Source of the DNA: Phaeotremella fagi
Taxonomy: Eukaryota; Basidiomycota; Tremellomycetes; Tremellales; Phaeotremellaceae
NCBI GenBank assembly: GCA_001599715.1
Contig: BCHU01000001.1
Coordinates: 2,279,634 to 2,343,633 of the forward strand
Length of the DNA: 64,000 bases
Reading direction: 5' to 3'
A model generated the notes under the pieces. The model was not told the DNA's origin, searched no databases, and saw nothing but the letters and a program-made list of their open reading frames with translations. The translations under genes were made by a program, and so were the position numbers. Positions within the stretch are counted from its first letter, which is position 1. The number at the start of each line of letters is the position of its first letter. Below are positions 10,808 through 22,964 of this stretch, in pieces.

Positions 10808-11344
10808 CTAATAGTTTTTGTAAGAATGAGCACATTGCTTTCTTGTTCTTGCCGTGATAGCACTGGCAGTGGAGCCACTCCTCTCCAAAGTTTTCCATAA
10901 CTCCGTTGCGACACTTTCTGTCGTACCCACGCAAATACTGGTCGTTCCCTCCGATCCTCTATTCAATTTAGAGGCATAATACTCCATTTTACCTGCTATG
11001 GCATCTAGCAAGCTTGGTATGTGTCCTTCAATTTCTAGGACGGAGGAGTACTTGGTTTTTGATCCTTTGGATGTACGAGGTAGACGAACTGTGGTAGGTG
11101 TTGCGTCGACGAAACGTGACATTAACTCTGACTTTCCAGCGCAACTGATATTAATCAGGTGTTGGGCTGTGGGAGCTAGGGGATCTGATTTGTTGCTAAC
11201 TGATACTGCAGCCATTGTATAAACATAGATTCGACCCTTTACAAATTTTGGATAGCAGACGTATACCGGATTCTTATCGAGATAAGCTTCTATACATTCA
11301 TCAATGATTTTCTGTTTCTTCTCGGTGGCGGTACTTTCCGACAT
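10808..11344 (-). CDS. orphan small protein, paralogue of the 9916-10398 gene
   Basis: A 178-residue intron-less frame beginning MSESTATEKKQKIIDECIEA. It shares with its neighbour the N-terminal E.KQK.I..CI.AYLD block, the following V.YP..F.GR block and the C-terminal ME..AS..N.....VGTT....EL block, with a divergent linker between. The tail after the shared region is basic (ITARTRKQCAHSYKNY). The two copies are in the same orientation about 400 bp apart, as expected for a tandem duplication followed by rapid divergence. There is no secretion or membrane signal. The family is not one I recognise, and no function is offered. Confidence 0.6.
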   Translation of the reverse strand: MSESTATEKKQKIIDECIEAYLDKNPVYVCYPKFVKGRIYVYTMAAVSVSNKSDPLAPTAQHLINISCAGKSELMSRFVDATPTTVRLPRTSKGSKTKYSSVLEIEGHIPSLLDAIAGKMEYYASKLNRGSEGTTSICVGTTESVATELWKTLERSGSTASAITARTRKQCAHSYKNY

Positions 11345-11384
11345 GACTTGGTGGTGAGTTGTCTCGATTCGATGCTGAATTGAA

Positions 11385-11416
<32 letters not shown>

Positions 11417-11424
11417 TAGTTGAG
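11385..11424. repeat. GAGTTGA heptamer tandem array (about five units)
   Basis: Successive TTGAGAG/GAGTTGA units sit 40-80 bp upstream of the orphan start at 11344; the last unit is imperfect (GATAGTTGA). It may lie in the 5' UTR of that gene. Confidence 0.8.
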
Positions 11425-11863
11425 GGGAGTGAGTGGCGAGCTTTAAGCAGATATATGTAGATAGTCTTGTGTGTGTGTTACATTGAAACTGCGGGAATCA
11501 AAGGACATTTTTTCGATCAAAAGATTGAATCAGTCTGAATGACGCTCTTCAAGTCGGTTTGGAGAACAGCTAAAAGGAGTGGATACAAAGCAAGTTATAG
11601 CTGTGCTGTGTTAAAGGTATGAACAGAGAAAAATGTGGCAAATGAAACTACTCCAGCAATTTCAATCTACTTGCAGTAGTGAATCGATCACATCCAAATT
11701 GCTTTCCCTCGCTCTACTCTCTCGCAGATGACTGACATATTTTGCCAAGTATGTGTACCTCTAGTGAGTAGCTATGATTGCCATTGGATGTTACTTACAC
11801 GATAAATTCGAAGGCCAATTCATTAATTACTAGTTAGCTGGCGCTATAGAGTACTTAGTTGTA

Positions 11864-11871
11864 TCACGTGA
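11864..11871. promoter_or_regulatory. TCACGTGA palindrome (CACGTG E-box) upstream of Reb1-like gene
   Basis: A perfect 8-bp palindrome ends 99 bp before the start codon at 11971. CACGTG is the core site of Cbf1-type bHLH factors in fungi. The same octamer recurs at similar distances before BCD1 and in the INCENP/haspin promoter. Confidence 0.5.
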
Positions 11872-11970
11872 CTTGAACAATTGTTGTTGCTAATTCTGCA
11901 TTTCAATTTTGGCAGTACTCATCTTTTTTTACCTTCTCCAAGTTAATCTTGGAACACCTACAGAATCAAA

Positions 11971-13807
11971 ATGGAAGATATCCTTCTTGGAATATCCGAA
12001 GAACCGATCGTACACTATGAGGAGGAACAGAGCGAGGAAGAAGAAGAAGCAGAAAGAGCTGAGAGGAAACGTCAGATCAAAATCGAAAAACGAGCTGAGA
12101 AGGAGAAACGAAAATTGGCTAGAGCTGAACGTAAAGCTCGTGAAGCTGAGATATTACGTCTTGCTGAGAAATCTGAAGAAGAGGTAGAAGAGAATGATAA
12201 GGATGACGGGAAAGAAGATCCACCAACTCCTTCGCCTTTACCTCGACCTCTTGGTTCATCGTCCACTAAACGAAAACGAGCCACTTCTTCACCGATACAA
12301 GTTGTTGTACCACCATCTCCACCACCATCTGTGACACCTCCTCTTCAATCAGTTGAACAAGAAGAAAAACCAAAGTTAAAGACTAATCAACCGTCAGCGA
12401 AACCTGGTCCTGGTCCTTCTTCACTCGAATCTAGACGTAAAAGACGTTCAAGTGTCAACGGGATTGATGATTCAAAGACTTATGCTGGTTATTCGATTGA
12501 GGAGATACGATTTAATTCCAAAATTCCAGGGTTTACGGATAAGTTTTTGGCATCAAGATGGTTACCAATTGCACTTCTACGAGAGTTGGAAGATGCTGGA
12601 GGTAAGTGCTCCCTTGGATTGATGAGTGCGATATTGATGAAGATTTAGTACTGAAATACAAACGTGGAAAGTGGAGTTCACAAGAGGAAGCTCATTTACA
12701 AGCGTATCTGATGGAATTCAAAAAGGTTCGTCGTGCTCTGGTTTGAATCACTAACTACTCTCATAGTCGAATCGAATGAGTGACGAAGAATTCGTTGAAT
12801 TTATAATGAGTAAAGGAGCTAAAGGACAGGTTGCTCCTGAAAGATCGTCGTTTGAAAAGTTTTGGCTAGAGTTAGGTAGGCTCGGGTTCTCTTGACAAGT
12901 AGATAATAGTTTAGACTGACGATTCCTTCTTGATAGCTGAACAAGTCCCTGGTCGTCCTGTCAAATATGTCAAAGACCATGTTCAAAGAAGATACAATCC
13001 TTACGGTCATAAAGGAGCATGGACAGAGGCGGAGGATAGTGCTCTTCGTCGGTGAGTGCAACAGAACCAAAAGATAGATCAAAGCTCACGATCTTTTCAG
13101 AGCCTATTCCGTTCATCCAGATCAATGGGAAAAAATCTCAAGAATAGTCGAAAGAACGGACACTGATTGTCGAGATAGATGGCGTGATACGCTCAGAGAC
13201 GCATCAACGAAATCAACAGGGAAATGGACAAACGAAGAAGAATCGTTACTCATTAGTATTGTGAAGGAAGTCAATAATTCTCAACAACGACCGGATGCCA
13301 GTGGAGAGTGTGATTGGGAGATTGTAAGAAGTAGAATGGGTGGGGTTAGGTCGAGATTGCAGATTAGGAAGAAATGGTTCGTTAAAAGTTTACGGATTCA
13401 TCCACCGATATTGACATTGATACAGGCAAGATGATTTGAGATTTCGCGTTCATAACAAATCAGTCAAACATGATTCAGAAACTACACACAAACCATCCAA
13501 ATCAAAGCAGAACGTCGACCTACCTAAACCGAAATCGAAACGAAGTAAACAATCGAAAAAACCAAAAACCACTTTACCAACTTCTTCGTCCAAAAGTAAA
13601 GAGTATATAAGTGACAGCGGCGAGGATGAAGAGCAGAATGTAGATTATACAGCGAGCTTGGAGAATGTGACTGGATCTAGAGATGGGACAGAAGAGGTTC
13701 AGGCTACTTTGGAAGAAGTTGCTAATGTCGTTAGTGAGGACGAGGAAGAGGAAGAAGAGGAAGAAGAAGATGGAGCTCATGATGAATCAGGTTCGGATAG
13801 TGACTGA
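11971..13807 (+). CDS. Myb-domain DNA-binding protein, Reb1/TTF1-like
   Basis: The protein has an acidic/basic charged N-terminal coiled region (residues about 15-70, EEEEEAERAERKRQ..), a Pro/Ser linker, and then a Myb/SANT array. The clearest repeat reads KGAWTEAEDSALRRAY, then DQWEKISRIVERTDTDCRDR and WRDTL; the CRDRWR signature is typical of Reb1/TTF1 family proteins. A second repeat follows (GKWTNEEESLLISIV). In fission yeast and mammals these proteins bind rDNA terminators, stop RNA polymerase I and block replication forks; that role is inferred here. Introns include 12602-12648, those near 12727-12767, 12875-12936 and 13051-13100, and one with a GTTCGT donor near 13379. The tail is Lys- then Asp/Glu-rich (EEEEEEEED) and ends at 13807. 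A general Myb factor is the alternative. Confidence 0.75.
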
Positions 13808-13980
13808 AGAATCAAGTTTTGACCGACACGAAATGGATTCTATAGTTTACAGTTTGATATTCATAACATTCTCTCTCTATTCTAATATATTGGACTATGT
13901 TTTTATAATTATGCTACAAATACAGATACACAGCATACATCCCAAATTCGACTTATTTGATACCTTTCCACTCAATTCAC

Positions 13981-16445
13981 TCATTCTACATGTTGTCTGA
14001 TCATTGATGGTCGTCTACCATCTCCTAATCTACTGATAACCGAACGACGTCTCTCAACACCACCTTCACTATCACGTGAGAAAGACGGAACAGTCCCACC
14101 ATCAATTTCACCAACTGTATCAACGACTTCATCCAATTCGAACACGTCGTTATAGTTACTGCTACTATTGATATCGTTGTTATCGTTCTGTATACCGTGC
14201 TCATTGAAATCCATATTCGAATTAGAGATCGATACCAAACCCAACGATTTTTTGAACTTGAAAATCGATAATTTCAATTGGGCCATCTTGTGATCCCATG
14301 CCTCATCAATGGCTTGGAGTGAATGACCTTTGGTTTCTGGTATGATGAATCCTATTAATCCACCTATCACTATCGCCAAATTATCAGCAAGTAGATCCAG
14401 AAAACCAGGGAAGACATACCGCAGAAAGTACCGAATAAGAAATAAGGTCCAGAAGGACTCTTTTGAAGGAACGCTGGTGTACTTAAAGCTATGATGATGT
14501 TTGCTACCCAATCTTTGATTTATTTCAGCGACGGACTCTGAGAATTGATTGGGTATGACTGGACTTACTGGAACATTGTGCTAGAGCACCTGCTGACGCT
14601 CTTGTCGCGTTAGGCTGAATCTCCGTGCAGAATACTTTGAGAACGATCGACCAAGTACATTGGAACCTGTGGACATGGTCAGTAAGTCATACACAAGCTC
14701 AGGAATCGTCATCTTACAATGCAACGAAAATCTAAATAAGATTGATTAGCTAATTCTTGTCAACGAAGATTTGAGGCACTCACATAGATCAAACCAATCA
14801 CGACGTATTTAGCACCTTTGTACTGATCCGCTACTCCAGTAGCGAAAAGTAAAGCGATGCTCAACATACAAACTCCCATTAATAGTCCACCCCAGATGAT
14901 TCCTGTTTTACGACCAACTCGATCCATTAACCACATTTGACATGGGAAGGTTACGCTGATAAAACGTTAATTTTGGTCTTGTTGGGTCGTCTGTAAGAAG
15001 GGATGAACTAACATTATACCGACTATACCTGTTATTCCTGATGCCAAGAATGAACCTTGTTTGCTTGATAGTCCTGCCGATGAAAATACAATCGGTGCGT
15101 AGAATAGAATCGCATCAATCCCTACAGTAAATTGCAATAAGTATGAGTTCTTTCATGTAATAAATCAAAACCTACCAGCCAGTTGTTGAATACCAGAAAG
15201 AACAATAGCAGTTACACTTTTCCAACGTCTATCTTCTTTCTTCTCGAAACATTCAGAAATCCCACTGAACCCTAATCGATTCATCAAAGTCTTCTTCTGT
15301 CCAGCTTCATCACGTTCTTTACGTTCCCTTTCGGTTCGTAACAGTAACTCTGCCTTTTCAATCTCAGCCGAATGAGTTGATACGGCGAAAGCTTCTATTA
15401 TAGGTAAAGCTTTCTCTGGAGTTTGGGAACGGACTAGTAACCATCTTGGTGATTCTGGAACTATGCTTGTCTGGGGAAAGTTAGTCACTGAGCTGTTGAT
15501 TGTAAAGTGTCTGACTTACTTCTACTATTAATGCGAAGAACGCAGCTATACCTGCTTGAAGACAGTATGGGATTCTCCATGACCAGTTGGAATCGATATT
15601 CACACTCCCATAGCAAACGAAGTAGCCTTCAAAAAGTCAGTCAAGAAGTAAGATTTTATCTTCAGAACAACTCACCACCTGCACATCCGCACTAGAGTAT
15701 CAACGATCAGTAAACAATTCCCCACACAAACTAGACATCAACATACAACAATAAAAGTCTGTATCCAACAACCGATCCTACCCCTCAATTCCTTAGGTGC
15801 ACATTCGATCAACCAAACTCCCGACGTACTCAAAAACAAACCTTCCCCACTGCCAGCTAACGCCCGTCCAACTAAAAACATAACCAACGAATTACTACCC
15901 GCACAAATAGCTGAACCAATCGCGAAAATAGCACCGCCGATCGACATTGTATGTCTTCTGGAGATTTTATCTGAGAGTGGACCTGAGGGTGTGGATAGGA
16001 GGAGGGCGGTGAGGAGGATGGTGGCTACGACGAAACCTTGAAGTCCTGCTGATAATGGATAGAAAAATTCCATTTCTGTAACAGGTCCTATTGAACCTGT
16101 ATCGAAACCGAACAACTGGAAAGGTGATCAGTAAAGATACATGGGGAGATCAAGATGACTTACCCAACCACCAATCGAGACCATACTAGCAGCAACATAT
16201 AAATTCGGTTTAAATTTCTTTTGCTGAACATCATTCGGTATTCTAGATTCAAGATTTTCTATAGAAACTCTAGCTCTTGATAATTCCATTTGGGGGATTA
16301 CGTCGCGTTCAACATCGACTTCAAGGGAATTTCGACTGATCACGGTGGAAGGTGCTTCGGACCATATTGCTGGTGTCCTGAATGGATCTGAGATTGATGA
16401 AGATGGATTGACGTGGTTGATGTAATCTACTGCTTCTGTTGTCAT
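13981..16445 (-). CDS. MFS sugar transporter (sugar porter family)
   Basis: This is a plasma-membrane sugar/polyol permease of the 12-helix major facilitator type. Spliced from 16445, it has a cytosolic N-terminus of about 90 residues, then LFGFDTGSIGPVTEMEFF, a loop with GPLSDKISRRHTMSIGGAIF, and GRALAGSGEGLFLSTSGVWL. The central loop holds PESPRWLLVRSQTPEKALP. The second half contains SGIQQLAG and MDRVGRKTGIIWGG, ending in IPETKGHSLQAIDEAW, the sugar-porter PETKG motif. Seven or more short introns interrupt it. The C-terminal cytosolic tail is long and acidic, with basic patches. No frameshift is seen. The transported substrate cannot be deduced. It lies in a same-strand run with a PhyH enzyme and a glucanase. 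Confidence 0.9.
14083..14090. promoter_or_regulatory. TCACGTGA octamer inside transporter coding region
   Basis: This is the same palindrome as in three promoters of this window, here within the C-terminal tail codons of the transporter gene. A regulatory role is doubtful; it is recorded for completeness of the motif count. Confidence 0.2.
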
Positions 16446-16810
16446 TTTGATAATATCGTTTACGATTTTGATAACATGTACAGGAATGAGATTCTTCTTC
16501 TCCTTATCTTACATGTATTCAATACAATCTACAGCATTCAGTGATCACATATCATTTGGCTGAAAGATTTTTGGAGCTAGACTAACTTGGTCAGTTTTGG
16601 AGTTCATCAGTTTAGCAGTGGACTATATCCGTTATGGACTTTGTCCCATTTCTTTCGTCATACATGGGTATGACTTTGACTTGGCAGCGGGGTGAATGAG
16701 GAATCAATACCAATATCAAAGACTGCATCACGTTGACTATTTGGGTACTCGTACAACCATGAATCCCTCCCTGCGAAAACTTCAAAGCGCTCATCCATAG
16801 AATCCCCACA
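16446..16810. other. spacer, transporter 5' side and PhyH gene 3' side
   Basis: A 365-bp spacer between two minus-strand genes. It is expected to hold the transporter promoter and the PhyH 3' UTR. No specific site was recognised. Confidence 0.4.
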
Positions 16811-18219
16811 CTAATAAGACAAAACCCCAGCCAATTGTTTAGCACGATCCGAAAGAACAGGTAAAACTTTAGGTTGGGTTTGTTCGTCTTCTGATAATTT
16901 CCCACCCATGCCTTTGGCACCTGTAACTCTGAAGAGGAGGGGGTCGTGTGACTAAAGGTGGGAATTAGACTTTGTTCGAGAGTGAGAGTGAACTTTTGAT
17001 TGGACTTACAGTCATATCCCAGTTCTTGATACATTCTTTACGAAGTTGAAGCATGTCATCTTCGATTGCCGCAGCGGGTTTATAACAAACGTCTGGAGTA
17101 TAAATCAGTAAGTTATATTGATCAATTCCACATTAGAACCCCACTTACAAGTAGCGATTCGTGGACGGTCACCATGAGCAGCAGCTCCATAATGAACACA
17201 ACGACTATCCCAAAGTATAACGTCACCAGGTCCAGCCTCAACCTTCTTCCATTTACAACCACGTTCATAGAACCATTCCAAATTCTTCGTGGTGAAATGA
17301 TGGCCATCACGCCATGTCCATCCGTCAGCTGGTTTATCTGCGTCATGGGCTTCAAAGAATTCGTTGTACAACGGTAAAGAATTTTCGAGGACCATTAGTC
17401 CACCGTCGTTAGGTCCGTTCTCTTCCTGCGGTGGTGGGCAAGTTAGCGGATAGTCTCGTATTGTATTTAAGATGAAGGATTGATTTACGAGATTCATGAT
17501 TCCTTGGACACAGTGTTTGAATCTTCTGTTAGGGGATTGATCGACGTGTGGCCAAGGGGCACTTCGATCGCCCATCTCGTCAGTTGCGAAGGGGAGGGAG
17601 ACGTTGACACCGTCTAAAAACTGAGTTAATTGCATGTACTGAAACCTCAAAGAAGATCAGATGACACTCACCAAAGGAAACTAGTAATTCATCAGTTCCC
17701 CAGATTTTGGAAAAAGTCTTGATGAGTTCAGGTTCTGATCTAATATCCCAAGCGAACTGTTCGTGTCCTAATTCACCTATCAATACTAATAACAGAAAAA
17801 GTGATCGAAATGACATACCAGCTCCATGTCGATTATACAATCCACCCCTACGAATCCCATCAGTCCCCACTCTCAAGAAAAGTCTTTTAGAACTCACTTG
17901 TTAAAAGCAGGTAATTGATCAACATGCCAAGTAGATTTATCATCACCTTTAAAACCTTTCCCAAAAGATTCTAACCATTTGTAGATCCTATCTACGTATT
18001 CTTTGGATTTGGCTTCAGAGATGACATTCTTGATTACCGTGTACTGTGGGTTTGAATGGGTCAGTATCTAAGTAATGGAGCAGGGGGAGTGGAGTGACTC
18101 ACCCCCTTGGTCTCTAATTCTGGATAGGCGTTGGTTGATGGGATTGGTCTGGTTCCTCTGAGTTTTAGGATACCGTCTGTGGGAGCTGTGAGGGTGGTGG
18201 TTGTTGTGGCGACTGGCAT
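16811..18219 (-). CDS. phytanoyl-CoA dioxygenase (PhyH) family protein
   Basis: This is an Fe(II)/2-oxoglutarate-dependent oxygenase of the PhyH group. Assembled from ATG 18219 to TAG 16811 it is about 340 residues. The iron-binding HxD is in APWPHVDQSPNRRF, and the distal region reads GDVILWDSRCVHYGAAAHGD followed by RPRIA, giving the second His and the Arg that contacts 2-oxoglutarate. Other conserved parts are GGLYNRHGAG near the N-terminus and NDGGLMVLENSLPLY. At least seven introns are predicted, including GTAAAT..CCGCAG near 17427-17489 and GTAAGT near 16952-17010. PhyH members hydroxylate varied substrates (acyl-CoAs, small metabolites), so the substrate is open. No peroxisomal SKL-type C-terminus is present (it ends AGVLSY). 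Confidence 0.85.
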
Positions 18220-18525
18220 TTTGGTGTGTGTTGAATGGATAGAAGGTAGTTGTAGATAAACTTAGGAGTGAATGCTTTCTCTCCTCTTCTTTTCTATATC
18301 TAGTGCTAGTACTCCCACACCCCACTCTGGTCGGTAGTTTGATACTGTATGCTTGATATCGCGCCCAACCCAATCGGGAATACTCACCCGGCGTCACCCC
18401 ACTTAAGTTAAGCCGGGCGCAAAATAACCCGACAATTAAGCGTCAACCTTAAAGTTACATAAACACGTGTCACGAAATGTCCATAGCTGTCATTAATTCG
18501 AACACTATCCTCCATCCCACATCTC

Positions 18526-20592
18526 CTAACAACTTGGTATAGTAACATTCTTCAAATTCCTATCAGAGTCGAACAGTCCCCAGTAAGGTTCAACACCGCC
18601 GTAGATTCTAGAAAGTGAAACGTTAGATATACATTAAAGGAGGAAAGAACAGCTCTGCCACTCACGATTTCCACGGTTCATCGAACGCCTCGAAGCTATT
18701 CTAGTCAGCATCCAACCTTCACTTTTTCCAAGGTATCAACCCACTAGAAATATTGTGTCCCGTTTGCGTTAGCCTGACAAACGAATGTATCAAGGAAGGC
18801 TAGAAAGTTCGGATTTTTCGTATCAGTGGAATCCAATTTATGACACCCCGACTCACTCTGTAAATTCGCTACACTGGCATCCCCCTGTGAACCGGTCACA
18901 CCGTCGTTACCCAACGTAGCGTTTAATGTACCAGTTGGCCAACCAGTTTCAGCAATATACGTTTGTGGTTTGTTTGGAGCTGTTGCCGCTACGTCCTATT
19001 TCATGTTATCAATTGCTCCATGGTGGATATGACCTACCACATCGAATTCAGTAAAGAAATTAGCTGTCCAAACAGCTGCATCGTCAATCGCTACCGTTCC
19101 AAACCATCTGATACCGACTTCAGTGGATGATCAAAAACCTGGGACTTACGGATGAACGTTGGCCATGAAATAATCTATACCGCTCGCAAGAGTTTTAGAG
19201 AGTATACTACCAGCGTCACTCGTCCCTATCGGTAGATGTTTACTTAAACTCAAACCTTGAACGGTGGTGTTAACGCTTGAAGCCAATGAGATGATTTCCT
19301 TGACTGCTGTCAGGTATGTTGATGAAGTCAATGAATCTGATCCGGCGGTGTTTAAGATATATTCGTTTCCTACTGTTATCTGATTTTCGTTAGTGGGTGT
19401 TTCATGAGGACGACTTACGCCTGAGATATGGTCTGTGCCGTAGGTCGTTAATGCACTCTTGACAGCTGTGACTTGGTCGTTGTAGGCTTGGGTGTTACTG
19501 TCGACATCTACGTTTCACATGTCAGTGGGGGTATTGAAGAACGAGGGGGGGACATACAGATACCCAACCAAACTGTCATGTTGACTTTGGTATCTTGAAT
19601 AGCTTGAAGGACCATAGCGGTTTGATTACAATTCGCTCCATAGAGTCTGAGTCTGGTGGTAAGTTGGGAGAGGAGCTAAAATCGACGTAAGCCACGTAAT
19701 CATAAAGTATCTTATGATACCTACTTGGATATCACGAGTGACATTAGTTTGAGTGATACCACAGTAAGGTAACTGAGCCAACTAAATCGTTTAGTCAGTA
19801 AAGAATCCCACATCAAAGAGATGTAAACATACGTTGGGCGTATAAGCGAACCCCCAAAAACTTTGTTTCAATCTACTGTCCTTAGTGAATTGACTTGGAT
19901 CATTAGGATTCGAAAGAATCGTAGTATTCCCAGTAGTAGAAGTACTACTTGAAGCAGTACTACTTCCCGTCTTATTCTTGTTAACCTGACTAACCACTAC
20001 CCCAACAACGATCCCAATAACAGCAACCAAACCTAAAACTATACCCCCAATCAACCAAAGTTTCTTATTACCTTTCTTAGAGGGAGCGTTGTTATACCCT
20101 TGTCCTTCATTAGCACTAGTACTGACCGGATAAAAATTCTCTGAAGGGATAGGTTCATGAGCTGAGAATCTTGGTATTGAACCTTGAGAATTTAATCTGG
20201 AACCGTAACGGGCTGAAGAGGACATTGCCATGGGTATCATCTCGTCTGGGATGGCTGCTGTGTCTGAATAGGGATTTGAGTATTGGGACGAAAGTCGGTT
20301 TTGCGAGGTTGGACGGTTTAACTGGGTGATCGGGTAGGTTAGTTGGGGTCGTTGAAGTAATGGTACTGTAGTTGGACTTACTGGTTCATTCGTTTCGTAG
20401 ATGTTATCAAGTTCTGGATGGATTTGTCAGTAACTGTTGGAATCGAAGGCTGGTCCATTTCGGTTTTTATGACAACACAACAACAATGGTGACTTACCGT
20501 AATTCGCACCTACTCCATTCCCACTACCTCCAATATGAGTTGGATACGGTCCCATACCTGGTACGGGTGTGTAACGTTGTTGTTGGGACATG
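18526..20592 (-). CDS. membrane-anchored GH17 glucan endo-1,3-beta-glucosidase (btgC-like)
   Basis: This is a cell-wall beta-1,3-glucanase or transglucosylase anchored as a type II membrane protein. From ATG 20592 a Pro/Ser/Gln-rich cytosolic region leads to a single transmembrane segment LWLIGGIVLGLVAVIGIVVG (about 20000-20060). A Ser/Thr linker follows, then the catalytic domain. The domain begins FWGFAYTP.., has LRLYGANCNQTAMVLQAI, the acid/base region ISGITVGNEYIL and the nucleophile region TYIAETGWPTG. It ends FDEPWKSR, then VEPYWGLFDSDRNLK. VGNE and AETGWP are the GH17 catalytic glutamate motifs. About ten short introns are predicted. Domain order matches Aspergillus btgC-type enzymes. 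N-glycosylation sequons occur in the ectodomain (NQT, NVT, NAT). Confidence 0.9.
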
Positions 20593-21293
20593 GTAGTTCA
20601 ATGGATAGATAGATGTTGAAGGGGGAGTGGGAGTGGGAAGCGGAAGTGAAAAGGGTTGTTGTCGAGTGACTGCGGCTTTGTTGCTTGGTTATCTGAGAAG
20701 GGCGTATACGGGTCTCTTAATGTACTTTTGAATGGATGTTGTGGATAGTATGGATAAGTAGAAGTTATAACTAATGATATTAAAAGAAAGAATTGAAGGG
20801 ATGAGAAGATAGATACTGCTTTGTAGATTGAAAGGAAAGGTAAAGGTAAGGCTGTGCAAAAGGTATGGTCTTTACTGTACTGGTTTACACCTACAGCTCG
20901 CACTCATCTCCACGTTCATCTTCAATCGATAAATACATACAGTGCTCAATGGTGAGACTATCCATTCCCACAGTCATCCAAGGGAACGGATAATTACTTA
21001 GGTTATTGTACAGGTTAATCCACAATGATCGAACAGTAAGTACGAGTGCAGTACCACTCAGGAAGAAATCAATCGCGTATAGTTTGTTTTGGTGACGTTC
21101 TATTTTTGGTGACTTGGACATGCATACTGACTGTGTCATTTCCTTATTTCCATGCCCTTGAGTTCCTCAGGTAACGTTGACGAGAGTTGGATGGATCCTA
21201 GATTCCATTCTAATGGAACAGATACAGTACTTTATCTGCATCACGGGTGATACAATATGGTACAAACAATAAAACCGAAAGTCTAAACCTGAA
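20593..21293. other. spacer between GH17 gene start and CWC15 gene end
   Basis: About 700 bp with GH17 promoter DNA on the left and CWC15 3' DNA on the right. Frames at 20598-20903 and 20891-21139 (minus) lack any recognisable feature. CT/AG-rich tracts occur at about 20600-20660. Confidence 0.4.
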
Positions 21294-22290
21294 TCACTTG
21301 ACGAACCTAAATAAAGCATTCATCAGTACCAAAACATAGTAAATGAACAAATAATGCCAAACCAAAAGACCACTCACTTAAGCATGAATTTCTTATGGAA
21401 TTCACTTCTCAAAAGATCATTAACAAACTCCCCCTTCTTAGGTTTCCCATCGAAACCATCAGCTTGATTCTTGAAAATCAAATCATCGTCCCATCGTCGT
21501 TTAACTGCGAACGTAGTGTTGGTTGAACCAGTCGTTGAAGATGGGGTACCGGGTGATTGACCTAACGCCGCTGCCAGGTTTAGCAGTGGGTTCCCAGTCG
21601 CTATTTCGTTTTCACGATCGACGGCTGCTGAGGCTGAATTCTCGGCGTCCTGGTTGATTGTTTGTTAGCTGTTGAAATTGAGTGAAAAGTCTAGGTATTC
21701 ACTATTCTAGCTTTCTCTTCGGCTCTTTCTTGTTTGATCTTGGCTAGTTCAGCCATTAATGCTGCTGTATCGTCGTCGTCGTCTGAGTCGGAGTCACTGA
21801 AGGTGATAGTGGGAGTTAGATTGAGTCTACTAACGGATTCTCCAACTCACTCGTCATCATCATCCTCATCGTCGTCGTCATCATCGTCCACAGCCTTTCC
21901 TTTGCCTTTATCAACCCCCTCCCCCTCCCCCTCTTCCTCCTCATCATCATCCTTATCCAAATCACCCCCCAACCCCTCCAACAATTTCCTCCTCTTCGAC
22001 TCCGAATCCTCCCCGTCCCCTTCCCCAGCCTCAATCAAAAGACTAGAAGAATTAACAGGTAAAGGAGCCATCCCAGCAGCTTTACGTTTCTTATCGACAG
22101 CTTTACGTTCTGCAGCAGCTAATTCAGCTTTGAGGTCACGACGGATAACTTCGTTTTGAGAGGTTTGACCTGGTTGACGGAATTTGAGTTTTGTGTGGGA
22201 CGCTAAAGAGAGTTTGGAGACTTGTTGAGAACCTGCTTTGGTCTCTGAACCCATTTTGGGGTTCCATGTTGGACGATGGGCTTGGGACAT
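21294..22290 (-). CDS. CWC15: Cwc15/Cwf15 pre-mRNA splicing factor
   Basis: This is a component of the Prp19-associated spliceosome (NTC-related), a nuclear splicing protein. The N-terminus contains the family hallmark [20 protein letters not shown], then [20 protein letters not shown]. The middle has a long acidic run ([13 protein letters not shown]). The conserved C-terminus reads [13 protein letters not shown] and ends [12 protein letters not shown]. The stop is reached only after the last intron, with donor GTGAGT in the AAG codon and acceptor TTATTTAG just before TTCGTCAAGTGA. Another intron interrupts the acidic run near 21799-21850, and one lies near 21650-21700. Length is about 270 residues, somewhat longer than typical because of the acidic and Ser-rich inserts. 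AGTGGCA repeats lie 80-95 bp upstream. Confidence 0.93.
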
Positions 22291-22964
22291 TGTGGTGGTT
22301 GGTGGTTGAAATAGTTAGGTTTATCTTTAAGTTGACTGTATGATTTAATAGGACGGAGTTAATTCTTAAAGTGGCAAAGTGGCACCTTTCCTCGTGTTTG
22401 TGGCGGTGTGTGGGATACACTGGCAAGTATTACAAATACAAATGAAATACAAATAGACCAAGATCCGTCGCACGAGCCAACATGTATACTCAAACAAGTT
22501 ACCTCCGAGCACCTTGACAACGCGTAGTGCTACCATCAAATGTACACAGAAACAGTATTTTCTTGAGGACGATTATAGCTACCGAATTAAACTATTGTAA
22601 CGGTTCTAAATTAACGTTTGTTCTCTTTCGGTGGTTTTTATATCTACTTTGGGAATATGACGTTGGGATTGATGGAGTGTGGTTGTGTTTGAGTTTATGT
22701 TTTGTGTTTATTTGATCGATCTTAAGCGATACCATCGAGCTTCTAAGTTGACACTTACTGGTCGTCAAGTAAACATCCGAGTTCATATATATAGAAGACT
22801 GGGTGTTATAGAAAACTACAACTTTTTAACATCTTTTTCATCTCCCATATAATTTTCTGTTTTAATTCATCTAAAAACTATATCTAGTAGTACATCCCCA
22901 TGTCCCTATTGACAAGAATCTATTTGATCATATATCCAACCATCCCCTAACGTCCTACTCAATA
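22291..22964. other. divergent promoter region, CWC15 / Gln-Pro-rich gene
   Basis: 674 bp between divergent starts. It contains the direct repeat AGTGGCA at 22370-22376 and 22379-22385 near the CWC15 side and AT-rich DNA near 22790-22880. No gene was seen. Confidence 0.5.
22370..22385. repeat. direct repeat AGTGGCA x2
   Basis: Two copies spaced by 2 bp lie 80-95 bp upstream of the CWC15 start. Related copies occur at 7629-7635/7644-7650 and at 60227-60233. Confidence 0.6.

Larger units (their letters stand above)
11345..11970. other. divergent intergenic region between orphan gene and Reb1-like gene
   Basis: This 626-bp region is shared upstream DNA for two divergent genes. It holds a short heptamer repeat (11385-11424) near the orphan side and a TCACGTGA palindrome (11864-11871) 100 bp from the Reb1-like start. 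No coding potential was seen. Confidence 0.5.
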
